Of a DNA stretch of 8,787 nt, positions 1 to 6,685 are shown piece after piece (the first letter of the stretch is position 1; each line of letters begins with the position of its first letter). The position numbers were made by a program, and so were the translations under genes. This DNA is from Nitriliruptorales bacterium. Lineage in GTDB: Bacteria > Actinomycetota > Nitriliruptoria > Euzebyales > Egibacteraceae. The notes under the pieces were generated by a model, which was not told the origin of the DNA, made no database searches, and worked only from the letters and a program-made list of their open reading frames with translations. Location of the stretch: NCBI GenBank assembly GCA_007133145.1, contig SLNF01000174.1:1-8787 (forward strand), read 5' to 3'.

Positions 1-2
1 GG

Positions 3-338
3 CGGGAGGCCGCGCCCTCCCGCGAGCGCACCGAGCCCAAGCGCACGCCGCCGGGCGAGCTCGTCGTCCACCTCGCCAACGACCGGCCGAAGGTCATGCC
101 ACTCGACGGCGACGACATCACCTTCGGCCGCTCGGCCGAGGCCACCGTCCAGCTGAGCGACCCCTACACGAGTGACCAGCACGCCCGGATCCACCATGAT
201 GGGTCGCGGTGGGTCATCACCGACCTCGGCTCGACCAACGGCACGTTCGTCAACCAGGTCAAGGTCACCACGCCCACCCCGATCGCCGCGGGCGACCAGC
301 TGGGCATCGGCCGCACCGTCGTCGAGGTCCGCAAGTGA
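3..338 (+). CDS. fhaB: FHA-domain protein FhaB, 5'-truncated
   Basis: A small cytoplasmic adaptor that binds phosphothreonine peptides through a forkhead-associated domain. In actinobacteria FhaB partners PknA/PknB-type kinases in controlling cell-wall growth. The frame is open from the left edge, giving 111 visible residues, so the start codon lies outside the window. An ATG at 96 is inside the FHA domain (the strand before it, ELVVHL, is also FHA-like) and is not the true start. Visible FHA hallmarks are the FGRS loop, the TSDQHARI segment, which holds the Ser and His of the SxxH motif, and LGSTNGTFVN with the phosphopeptide-binding Asn. The basic stretch before the domain (RTEPKRTPP) looks like the usual flexible linker. 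The mycobacterial protein is about 155 residues, so only the N-terminal region is missing. The TGA overlaps a possible GTG start of pstP. Assignment as FhaB rather than the larger FhaA rests on its position next to pstP and on the FHA domain being at the C-terminus. Confidence 0.9.
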   Translation, partial: REAAPSRERTEPKRTPPGELVVHLANDRPKVMPLDGDDITFGRSAEATVQLSDPYTSDQHARIHHDGSRWVITDLGSTNGTFVNQVKVTTPTPIAAGDQLGIGRTVVEVRK

Positions 339-341
339 GCC

Positions 342-346
342 AGAGG
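342..346 (+). promoter_or_regulatory. Ribosome binding site for pstP (AGAGG)
   Basis: AGAGG lies six bases upstream of the ATG at 353 and supports that start for the phosphatase. A competing GTG at 335, overlapping the fhaB stop as GTGA, also has a GAGG (324-327) seven bases upstream. The start is therefore not fully settled. The GTG would add six residues (VSQRQW). Confidence 0.5.
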
Positions 347-352
347 CAGTGG

Positions 353-1651
353 ATGCGCGTCGCGACCTACGCCCGCTCGGACGTGGGCAAGGTCCGCCAC
401 GGCAACGAGGACGACTACTACGTCGGAGAGACCGTCGTCGCCGTCGCCGACGGCATGGGCGGCCACGTCGCCGGGGAAGTCGCCGCGAAGACCGCCCTCG
501 AGCCGATCACCGCGCTCGACGGCAAGGTCTTCACCTCCGGCGACGCCGCCGACGAGGCGCTCGTCGAGGCGGTACGCGAGGCCAACCGCCGGGTCATGAG
601 CCGCGCCGAAGCCGAGCCCGACCTCAAGGGCATGGGCACGACCCTCACCGCAGGGATGATCCGCGACGGCCGGCTGCACGTCGCCCACGTCGGCGACAGC
701 CGCGCCTACCTCCTGCGCGGCGAGCAGCCGATCGAGCAGCTCACCACCGACCACACCCTCGTCGAGCGGCTCGTGCGCGAGGGCAGGCTCACCCGCGACG
801 AGGCGGCCCTGCACCCCCAGCGCAACGTCATCACCCGGGCGATCGGCAACGAGCCCGACGTCGCCGTCGACAGCCTGCCGCCGATCCGCCTCGAGCCGGG
901 CGACGAGATCCTCCTGTGCTCCGACGGGCTGACCGGCCCGGTCGACGACGCGACGATCGCGGAGACCCTCACCGCGCACGACGAGGGGGAGACCGCGGTG
1001 ACCGCCCTCGTCGACGCCGCGAACGACGCCGGCGGGCCCGACAACATCACCGTCGTGCTCCTCCGGGTCAGCGGCGACCCCGAGGCGGCCTCCTCCGCCG
1101 AGGAGCTCGACGAGGAGCGGCTGCGGCGCATCCGCACCCGCGAGGACACCGACCGCCACGACTGGGCCTCGACACTGGGGCGCTTCGGCGCGCCGCAGGG
1201 CGTCGAGCACCGACCCGACGAGACCCCCGAGGCCCGCACCGGACGGCTCAAGCGCCTGCTCGCCGGGCTCGTCGCCCTCGGCCTGCTGCTCGGGGTGCTC
1301 GGCGGCGGTGGCTACATCCTGCTCTCGCGGGCGTACTTCGTCGGCGAGCACGAGGGTCAGCTCGCGATCTTCCAGGGCGTGCCCCAGCAGGTGGGCACCG
1401 TGCCCCTGCACCGCGTCATCGACGAGGAGGTCACCGACGTCGCCGTCGAGGACTTCCCCGACTGGCGCCAGGACCGCATCCGCGACGGGATCACCGCCGG
1501 CACGATCGCCGAGGCGCGCCGCCGCATCGACGAGCTCGAGGCCACCCTGAGCCCCGGCGACACCACCCCGGCCCGCGAGGGCGAGGAGGCCCCCGCCGGC
1601 GGCGGCGACGCACCGCCCCGCAGTCGACCTGACGACGACGGCGGGGACTGA
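353..1651 (+). CDS. pstP: Membrane-anchored PP2C Ser/Thr phosphatase PstP
   Basis: A metal-dependent PP2C/PPM phosphatase that dephosphorylates the PASTA kinase and its substrates, opposing PknB at the growth zone. The 432-residue product has a cytoplasmic PP2C domain at about 5-240, with NED (18-20), DGMGGH (33-38, metal-binding Asp), GTT near 95, HVGDSRAYLL near 115, CSDGL near 190 and GGPDNITVVLL near 230. A charged linker follows, then one membrane segment at about 302-325. Next comes an extracytoplasmic region beginning YFVGEHEGQLAIFQGV, typical of actinobacterial PstP, and then an acidic Gly/Pro-rich tail ending DDDGGD. The ATG at 353 was chosen for its AGAGG ribosome site. The GTG at 335 is a plausible alternative and gives an N-terminus closer in length to mycobacterial PstP. 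The TGA shares one base with the rodA ATG (TGATG), suggesting coupled translation. Family and role are secure; the function of the outer domain is not known from sequence. Confidence 0.95.
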   Translation: MRVATYARSDVGKVRHGNEDDYYVGETVVAVADGMGGHVAGEVAAKTALEPITALDGKVFTSGDAADEALVEAVREANRRVMSRAEAEPDLKGMGTTLTAGMIRDGRLHVAHVGDSRAYLLRGEQPIEQLTTDHTLVERLVREGRLTRDEAALHPQRNVITRAIGNEPDVAVDSLPPIRLEPGDEILLCSDGLTGPVDDATIAETLTAHDEGETAVTALVDAANDAGGPDNITVVLLRVSGDPEAASSAEELDEERLRRIRTREDTDRHDWASTLGRFGAPQGVEHRPDETPEARTGRLKRLLAGLVALGLLLGVLGGGGYILLSRAYFVGEHEGQLAIFQGVPQQVGTVPLHRVIDEEVTDVAVEDFPDWRQDRIRDGITAGTIAEARRRIDELEATLSPGDTTPAREGEEAPAGGGDAPPRSRPDDDGGD

Positions 1652-3081
1652 TGGCCAAGGCCTCGGCTGCCACGCGACGGCGCGCGACGACCGAGCTCGG
1701 GCTGCTCGTCATCGCCCTGCTCGCCGTCCTCGTCGCCGCCGCGCTCGTCGAGCTGTCCCAGGCGCCGGAGATCCCCGAGGCGGTGCTCACCTACGGGGCG
1801 GCGTTCCTCGTCACCGCGCTGGCCGCCCACATCGGCCTGCGCCGCCTCGCGCCCGGCGCCGACCCGCTGCTGCTGCCCGTGGCGGTGCTGCTCACCGGCC
1901 TCGGCCTCGTCATGGTGCGCCGCATCGACTTCGCCGGCGGCGAGCAGGCGAACTTCGCGGCGAACCAGGTCACCTGGGCGGCGGTGGCGGTCCTCGCCTT
2001 CCTCGCGACGCTCTACTTCCTGCGGGACCACGCGAGCCTCGACAGCTACCGCTACCTCATCGGCATCGGCTCGCTGCTGCTCCTGCTCACCCCCCTGCTG
2101 CCGGTCATCGGCCGCGAGGTCAACGGCGCGCGGATCTGGCTGTCGATCGGGGGGCTGTCGTTCCAGCCCGTCGAGGCGGCCAAGCTCGGCTTCGTGATCT
2201 TCTTCGCGAGCTACCTCTCGGAGAAGCGCGACCTCCTCTCGGTGGCCACGACCCGCCTCGGGCCGCTCATGCTCCCGCCGCTGCGGGCGTTCGGGCCGCT
2301 GCTCGGGATCTGGGTCGTCGGCCTCGCCGTGCTCGGCCTGCAGAACGACCTCGGCCCGACGCTCCTGCTCTTCGGCGTCTTCATCGTCATGCTCTACATC
2401 GCGACCGGGCGGCTCGCCTACCCCGTCATCGGGCTGCTGCTCGCCGGCGCCGGCGCGGTCTTCGCCTACCAGAGCTTCGGGCACGTGCAGAGCCGGGTCG
2501 CGATCTGGCTCGACGTGTGGTCGCGCTACGACAGCGATGGCTTCCAGCTCGCGCAGTCGCTCTTCGCGATCGGCACCGGGGGGATCACCGGGGTCGGCCT
2601 CGGGCAGGGCCAGCCCGACTTCGTGCCGTTCGTGCGCACCGACTTCATCTTCTCGGCCTTCGCCGAGGAGACCGGGCTGCTCGGCACGACGGCGATCCTC
2701 CTGTGCTTCGTCGTCCTCATCGGCCGGGGCTTCCGCGTCGCGCTGCAGGCCCGCGACGACTTCGGGTCCCTGCTCGCCGCGGGGCTCACCTCGATCCTCG
2801 CCCTGCAGGTCTTCGTCATCGTCGGCGGGGTGACCCGCCTCATCCCGCTCACCGGGATCACCCTGCCGTTCGTCTCCTACGGCGGGTCGTCGCTGCTCGC
2901 GAACTTCGTGATCGTCGCGTTGCTCGCGCGCATCAGCGCACCGGGGCGGCCGCGCAGACGTCGACGCCGGGCCGCGTCGCAGGAGATGGCCGCCGACACC
3001 ACCGCCGACGACGAGGCGACCGCGCAACCGGCGGCGGGCCGCAGCAGCACGGCCGCGTCGCCGCAGGCCGGTGAGGGCTGA
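1651..3081 (+). CDS. rodA: SEDS peptidoglycan glycosyltransferase RodA (FtsW/RodA family)
   Basis: A polytopic membrane enzyme that polymerises glycan strands from lipid II and works with a class B PBP. The 476-residue product has about ten predicted hydrophobic segments and matches the family length (mycobacterial RodA is about 469). SEDS signatures in order are NGARIWLSIGGLSFQPVEAAKL, QNDLGPTLLLFG, the QLAQSLFAIGTGG loop, TDFIFSAFAEETGLLG, and LPFVSYGGSSLL near the C-terminus. Asp331 in TDFIF aligns with the Asp regarded as catalytic in other RodA proteins. After the last helix there is a cytoplasmic tail of about 45 residues with a basic patch (RPRRRRRR) followed by a Thr/Asp-rich and Ala/Ser-rich stretch. 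The start overlaps the pstP stop and the TGA overlaps the pbpA ATG. The family has both RodA (elongation) and FtsW (division) members; pairing with pbpA in this cluster favours RodA. Confidence 0.95.
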   Translation: MAKASAATRRRATTELGLLVIALLAVLVAAALVELSQAPEIPEAVLTYGAAFLVTALAAHIGLRRLAPGADPLLLPVAVLLTGLGLVMVRRIDFAGGEQANFAANQVTWAAVAVLAFLATLYFLRDHASLDSYRYLIGIGSLLLLLTPLLPVIGREVNGARIWLSIGGLSFQPVEAAKLGFVIFFASYLSEKRDLLSVATTRLGPLMLPPLRAFGPLLGIWVVGLAVLGLQNDLGPTLLLFGVFIVMLYIATGRLAYPVIGLLLAGAGAVFAYQSFGHVQSRVAIWLDVWSRYDSDGFQLAQSLFAIGTGGITGVGLGQGQPDFVPFVRTDFIFSAFAEETGLLGTTAILLCFVVLIGRGFRVALQARDDFGSLLAAGLTSILALQVFVIVGGVTRLIPLTGITLPFVSYGGSSLLANFVIVALLARISAPGRPRRRRRRAASQEMAADTTADDEATAQPAAGRSSTAASPQAGEG

Positions 3082-4562
3082 TGCGCAAGCAGATCCGTCG
3101 CATCACCCTCGGCGTCGTCGCGCTCTTCGCGCTGCTCTTCGTCAACCTCAACGTCATCGCCGTGCTCCAGGCCGAGGAGCTGCGCACCGACCAGCGCAAC
3201 GCCCGCGGGCTGCTCGCCGAGTACGAGACCCCCCGCGGGGCGATGATCGCCGGGCAGGGCGGGGCGTCGGTGGAGATCGCCGGCTCGACGTCGACCGGCG
3301 GGCGGCTCGACTATCTCCGGGAGTACCCCGAAGGCCCGACGTACGCGCACGTCACCGGCTTCCACTCGTTCGTCTACGGGCGCAGCGAGCTCGAGTCCTC
3401 CTTCAACGACTTCCTCATCGGCTCGGCCCCCGAGGCCTTCGCCCGCAACATCGCCGACCTGCTCGCCGGCCGCCAGCGGGCCGGCGACACGCTGCAGCTG
3501 ACCATCGACCCCCGCGTGCAGCGCGCCGCCGTCGACGCGCTCGACGGACGGGTCGGCGCGATCGTCGCCGTGGCCCCCGCCACCGGGGAGATCCTCGCGC
3601 TGGCCTCCGCACCGACCTACGACCCCAACCCGCTCGCGAGCCACGACGGCAGCGAGGTGCGGGAGGCCTGGAGCGCGCTCTCCGACCGCGACGTCGACCC
3701 GCGGCTCAACCGCGCGCTGCGCGAGACCTATCCCCCCGGTTCGACGTTCAAGCTCGTGAGCGGCGCCGCGGCCCTCGAGAGCGGGGTGCGCCCCGACACC
3801 GTCTACCCCGACCCACCGGCGCTCGAGCTGCCGCTCACCGAGGCGACGATCCGCAACTTCGGCTCCGGGGTCTGCGCCGACGGCAGCTCGATCACGCTCT
3901 CTCGCGCGATGGCGGTGAGCTGCAACACCACCTTCGGCCAGATCGGCCTCGACCTCGGCACCGACCGGCTCGTGCGCCAAGCCGAGCGCTTCGGGCTCAA
4001 CGCCGAGTGGGACCTCCAGATGGACCGGATCGCCGAGAGCGCGATCCCCGACGACCTCGACGAGCCCTCGACCGCGCAGTCGGCGATCGGTCAGCGCGAC
4101 GTGCGCACCACCCCGCTGCAGGTCGCGATGATGAGCGCGGCGATCGCCAACGACGGCGAGCTCGTCGAGCCGCGGATCGTGCGCCACGTCGAGGACGTCA
4201 GCGGTCGGGTGCTCACCCGCTTCGACCCCGAGCCGCTGCGCTTCGCCGGCAGCGCGCAGGCGGTCAGCGCGGGCACCGCCGCGGCGCTGCGCGACATGAT
4301 GGTCGAGGCCGTCGAGGACGGGACGGGCACCGGCGCCGCGATCGGCGGCGTGCGTGTCGGGGGCAAGACCGGCACGGCGCAGCGCGGGGAGGGCGAGCCC
4401 CCTACGGTGTGGTTCACCGGCTTCGCGCCGGCGGAGCTGCCCGAGGTGGCCGTCGCCGTCGTCATCACCGACACTGGCGCCGGTGACACCGGAGGCAGCG
4501 TGGCCGCGCCGAAGGCCCGCGCGGTGATCGAGGCGGCGCTCGCCGGCAACGAGCAGGACTGA
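3081..4562 (+). CDS. pbpA: Class B penicillin-binding protein PbpA (transpeptidase)
   Basis: A monofunctional D,D-transpeptidase that cross-links peptidoglycan outside the membrane as partner of the adjacent RodA. The 493-residue product is almost the same length as mycobacterial PbpA. A short basic N-terminus and one membrane anchor (about 9-31) precede a pedestal region beginning EYETPRGAMIAG, with YAHVTGFHSFVYG further on. The transpeptidase domain carries all three catalytic motifs: STFK with nucleophile Ser221 and Lys224, SCN at 280-282, and KTG at 429-431. Cys265 and Cys281 bracket the same region as a cysteine pair in the mycobacterial enzyme and could form a disulfide; this is inference. 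The ATG overlaps the rodA stop (TGATG), with GTGAGG just upstream serving as a ribosome site. Only three bases separate its stop from pknB. No sign of damage. Confidence 0.95.
   Translation: MRKQIRRITLGVVALFALLFVNLNVIAVLQAEELRTDQRNARGLLAEYETPRGAMIAGQGGASVEIAGSTSTGGRLDYLREYPEGPTYAHVTGFHSFVYGRSELESSFNDFLIGSAPEAFARNIADLLAGRQRAGDTLQLTIDPRVQRAAVDALDGRVGAIVAVAPATGEILALASAPTYDPNPLASHDGSEVREAWSALSDRDVDPRLNRALRETYPPGSTFKLVSGAAALESGVRPDTVYPDPPALELPLTEATIRNFGSGVCADGSSITLSRAMAVSCNTTFGQIGLDLGTDRLVRQAERFGLNAEWDLQMDRIAESAIPDDLDEPSTAQSAIGQRDVRTTPLQVAMMSAAIANDGELVEPRIVRHVEDVSGRVLTRFDPEPLRFAGSAQAVSAGTAAALRDMMVEAVEDGTGTGAAIGGVRVGGKTGTAQRGEGEPPTVWFTGFAPAELPEVAVAVVITDTGAGDTGGSVAAPKARAVIEAALAGNEQD
4555..4558 (+). 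promoter_or_regulatory. Ribosome binding site for pknB (AGGA)
   Basis: AGGA inside the last codons of pbpA lies seven bases upstream of the ATG at 4566. No other in-frame ATG or GTG occurs before the kinase domain begins, and the next in-frame ATG is inside the glycine-rich loop. This site therefore fixes the start and makes the long N-terminal extension real. Confidence 0.55.
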
Positions 4563-4565
4563 GGG

Positions 4566-6641
4566 ATGGACGAGACACGGCCGATCGGCGGCGCGGACGG
4601 GCAGGGCCGCCGCGCCGACGACGCGGCCTACGCCGACACGGACCCTGGTGGCGGCCGGCGCGAGGAGCCCCTGGGCCCGCCGCGGGGGAGCGCCGGCACG
4701 CGCACCCGCCTCGGTGGACGCTACGAGCTACGGGGTCTGCTCGGCCAGGGGGGCATGGCCGACGTCGTCCTCGCCTACGACGACCAGCTCGACCGCGAGG
4801 TCGCCGTCAAGATCCTCCACGCGCGCTACGCAGACGACGCGACCTTCCTCGCCCGCTTCCGCCGGGAGGCGCAGTCGGTCGCGGGGCTCAGCCACCCCAA
4901 CATCGTCGCCGTCTACGACGCCGGTGAGCAGGCCGGGCGGCCGTTCATCGTCATGGAGTACGTCCGCGGCCGGAGCCTCGCCGACACCCTCACCCACGAG
5001 CGGCTCACCGTCGACCGCGCCCTCGAGGTCATCGGCGACGCCGCGCTCGGGCTGCACTACGCCCACGAGCGCGGCCTCGTCCACCGCGACATGAAGCCCG
5101 GCAACATCCTCCTCGGCGACGAGGGGCAGGTGAAGGTCGCCGACTTCGGCATCGCCCGGGCCATCGGCGGCGAGCACGTCACCCAGACCGCGACGGTCTT
5201 CGGCACCGCCGCCTACGTCGCGCCCGAGCAGGCGCGCGGCGAGGAGGTCGACCGGCGCACCGACGTCTACGCCCTGGGCTGCGTGCTCTACGAGACGCTC
5301 ACCGGGCAGACGCCGTTCACCGGCGACACCCCGGTCACGCTCGCCTACAAGCACGTCTCCGAGCTGCCGGTGCCCCCGAGTGCGGTCGAGCCCTCCCTCG
5401 CGCCCGAGCTCGACGACGTCGTGCTCAAGGCCATGGCCAAGGACCCCGCCGAGCGCTACCAGACCGCGCGGGAGCTCAACGCCGACCTCCAGCGGGTGCT
5501 CTCCGGCATGCCGGTGGCGGCGCCGGCCGCGGGGGCCTGGGCGGCGAGGACCGAGGCGCTGCACACCGAGGCGCTCGAGCCGGAGCCCGAGCCCGAGCCA
5601 CGCACCCGTCGCGGGCTCGGCATCGTCCTGCTCGCGATCGTCGTCCTCGCGCTGTTCGTCCTCGCGGGCGTGCTGCTCGCCGCCGTCCTCGGCGGTGACG
5701 CCGTCGAGGTGCCCGTGCCCGACGTCACCGGCCTCGAGGTCGGCGAGGCCCAGGAGGTCCTCCGCGACGACGGCTTCGTGCCGGTCATCGCCGAGGAGCG
5801 CGAGCCCGCCGACGGGGTGGCCGAGAACGAGGTCGTGCGCTCCGAGCCCGCCGCCGGCGAGCTCGCCGAGGAGGGCAGCGAGGTCCTGCTCGTGCTCTCC
5901 GAGGGACCCGACCTCGTCGAGATTCCCGACCTCGAGGGCCTCGACGTCGACGAGGCCCAACGCGCCCTTGTCGAGCTCGGGCTCGGCATCGGCGTCCAGG
6001 AGACCGAGCCCTCCGACGACCTCGACGAGGGTCTCGTCATCCGCAGCGACCCTCCCGCCGGCGAGGAGGTCGAGGAGGGCACCGAGGTGGCCCTCGTGGT
6101 CTCGAGCGGGCCGGAGACCGTCGCCGTGCCCAACGTCCTCAACCGCACCGAGGGCGAGGCCACCGACGCCCTTGCCGGGGCCTGCGACCCCAGGCCGTGC
6201 TTCGAGGTCGAGGTCGAGACCGAGGCCTCCGACACCGTCCCCCAGGGTCGGGTCATCTCCCAGGACCCCGACCCCGGCAGCGAGGAGCAGCGGGGGGCCA
6301 CCGTGACGATCGTCGTGAGCGAGGGCCCCGACACCTTCACGATGCTCGACGTCGTCAACCAGCCCGAGCAGACGGCGATCGAGCGTCTCGAGGCGGCTTG
6401 CGAGCCCCAGCCCTGCGTGAGCGTGCGTGTCGACCGCGAGGAGTCCACGACGATCTCCGAGGGCCGCGTCATCCGACAGGAGCCCCAGCCCAACGCCACC
6501 GTCGACCGCGGCGCGACCGTCCGCATCGTCGTGAGCGAGGGCGCGCCACCGCCCCCGGAGCCCGAGCCCGAACCCGAGCCGGAGCCCGAACCCGAGCCCG
6601 AGCCCGAACCCGAGCCGGAGCCCGAGAACGGCGGGGACTGA
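4566..6641 (+). CDS. pknB: PASTA-domain Ser/Thr kinase PknB
   Basis: A transmembrane sensor kinase that phosphorylates cell-wall and division proteins and is thought to read muropeptides or lipid II with extracellular PASTA repeats. In the 691-residue product an unusual hydrophilic extension of about 52 residues precedes the kinase domain (53 to about 315). The domain has the glycine loop LGQGGMADVV (59-68), Lys82, HRDMKPGN with catalytic Asp175 and Asn180, DFG at 193-195, TQTATVFGT with Thr206 and Thr208 aligning with the mycobacterial autophosphorylation threonines, and APE at 219-221. A juxtamembrane segment with EPEPEPEP leads to a membrane helix at about 351-376. Four PASTA repeats follow, at about 380-449, 450-517, 518-589 and 590-662. 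Repeats 3 and 4 each carry a CxxxxC pair (Cys540/545 and Cys612/617). The protein ends in 12 Pro-Glu units (664-687) and NGGD. It is the only kinase in this part of the cluster and probably covers the roles shared by PknA and PknB elsewhere. Confidence 0.96.
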   Translation: MDETRPIGGADGQGRRADDAAYADTDPGGGRREEPLGPPRGSAGTRTRLGGRYELRGLLGQGGMADVVLAYDDQLDREVAVKILHARYADDATFLARFRREAQSVAGLSHPNIVAVYDAGEQAGRPFIVMEYVRGRSLADTLTHERLTVDRALEVIGDAALGLHYAHERGLVHRDMKPGNILLGDEGQVKVADFGIARAIGGEHVTQTATVFGTAAYVAPEQARGEEVDRRTDVYALGCVLYETLTGQTPFTGDTPVTLAYKHVSELPVPPSAVEPSLAPELDDVVLKAMAKDPAERYQTARELNADLQRVLSGMPVAAPAAGAWAARTEALHTEALEPEPEPEPRTRRGLGIVLLAIVVLALFVLAGVLLAAVLGGDAVEVPVPDVTGLEVGEAQEVLRDDGFVPVIAEEREPADGVAENEVVRSEPAAGELAEEGSEVLLVLSEGPDLVEIPDLEGLDVDEAQRALVELGLGIGVQETEPSDDLDEGLVIRSDPPAGEEVEEGTEVALVVSSGPETVAVPNVLNRTEGEATDALAGACDPRPCFEVEVETEASDTVPQGRVISQDPDPGSEEQRGATVTIVVSEGPDTFTMLDVVNQPEQTAIERLEAACEPQPCVSVRVDREESTTISEGRVIRQEPQPNATVDRGATVRIVVSEGAPPPPEPEPEPEPEPEPEPEPEPEPEPENGGD
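6555..6626 (+). repeat. Hexanucleotide repeat encoding a (Pro-Glu)12 tail
   Basis: Twelve tandem hexamers of the types CCCGAG, CCCGAA and CCGGAG encode alternating Pro-Glu at the extreme C-terminus of PknB. The four-hexamer block at 6561-6584 recurs exactly at 6597-6620, 36 bases later. This points to expansion by duplication rather than only codon-by-codon drift. Because the unit is six bases, changes in copy number keep the reading frame and would alter only tail length. A shorter run of the same kind codes for EPEPEPEP on the cytoplasmic side of the membrane helix near 5577-5600. Confidence 0.85.
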
Positions 6642-6642
6642 G

Positions 6643-6659
6643 CCGCGGGGCGGCCGCGG
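6643..6659. terminator. Candidate bidirectional hairpin between convergent operons
   Basis: CCGCGG at 6643-6648 and CCGCGG at 6654-6659 form an inverted repeat around a five-base loop (GGCGG). It sits in the 44-base gap between the pknB stop and the oxidoreductase stop. There is no T-run on either side, so it is not a classical intrinsic terminator. U-less GC hairpins at convergent gene ends are common in actinobacteria, and the location fits termination from both directions. CCGCGG is itself a palindrome and such short repeats arise often in DNA this GC-rich, so the call is tentative. Confidence 0.35.
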
Positions 6660-6685
6660 AGACGTGCGGCCGGGCCTGCGGCGGG

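Noticed and set aside
164..1411. 415-codon open frame antisense to fhaB and pstP
   Set aside because: The + strand encodes FHA and PP2C motifs throughout. The antisense product shows no family signature.
1638..1651. A 14-base sequence at the 3' end of pstP recurs exactly at the 3' end of pknB (6628-6641)
   Set aside because: Both encode a Gly-Gly-Asp ending followed by TGA. This is short, in biased DNA, and most simply coincidence or codon preference. There is no wider homology between the two ends.
1357..3027. 556-codon open frame antisense to pstP and rodA
   Set aside because: The composition is almost wholly Glu/Asp/Arg/Gly/Val/Ala repeats, the complement of a membrane-protein gene. The + strand frame has clear SEDS motifs, so this is a shadow.
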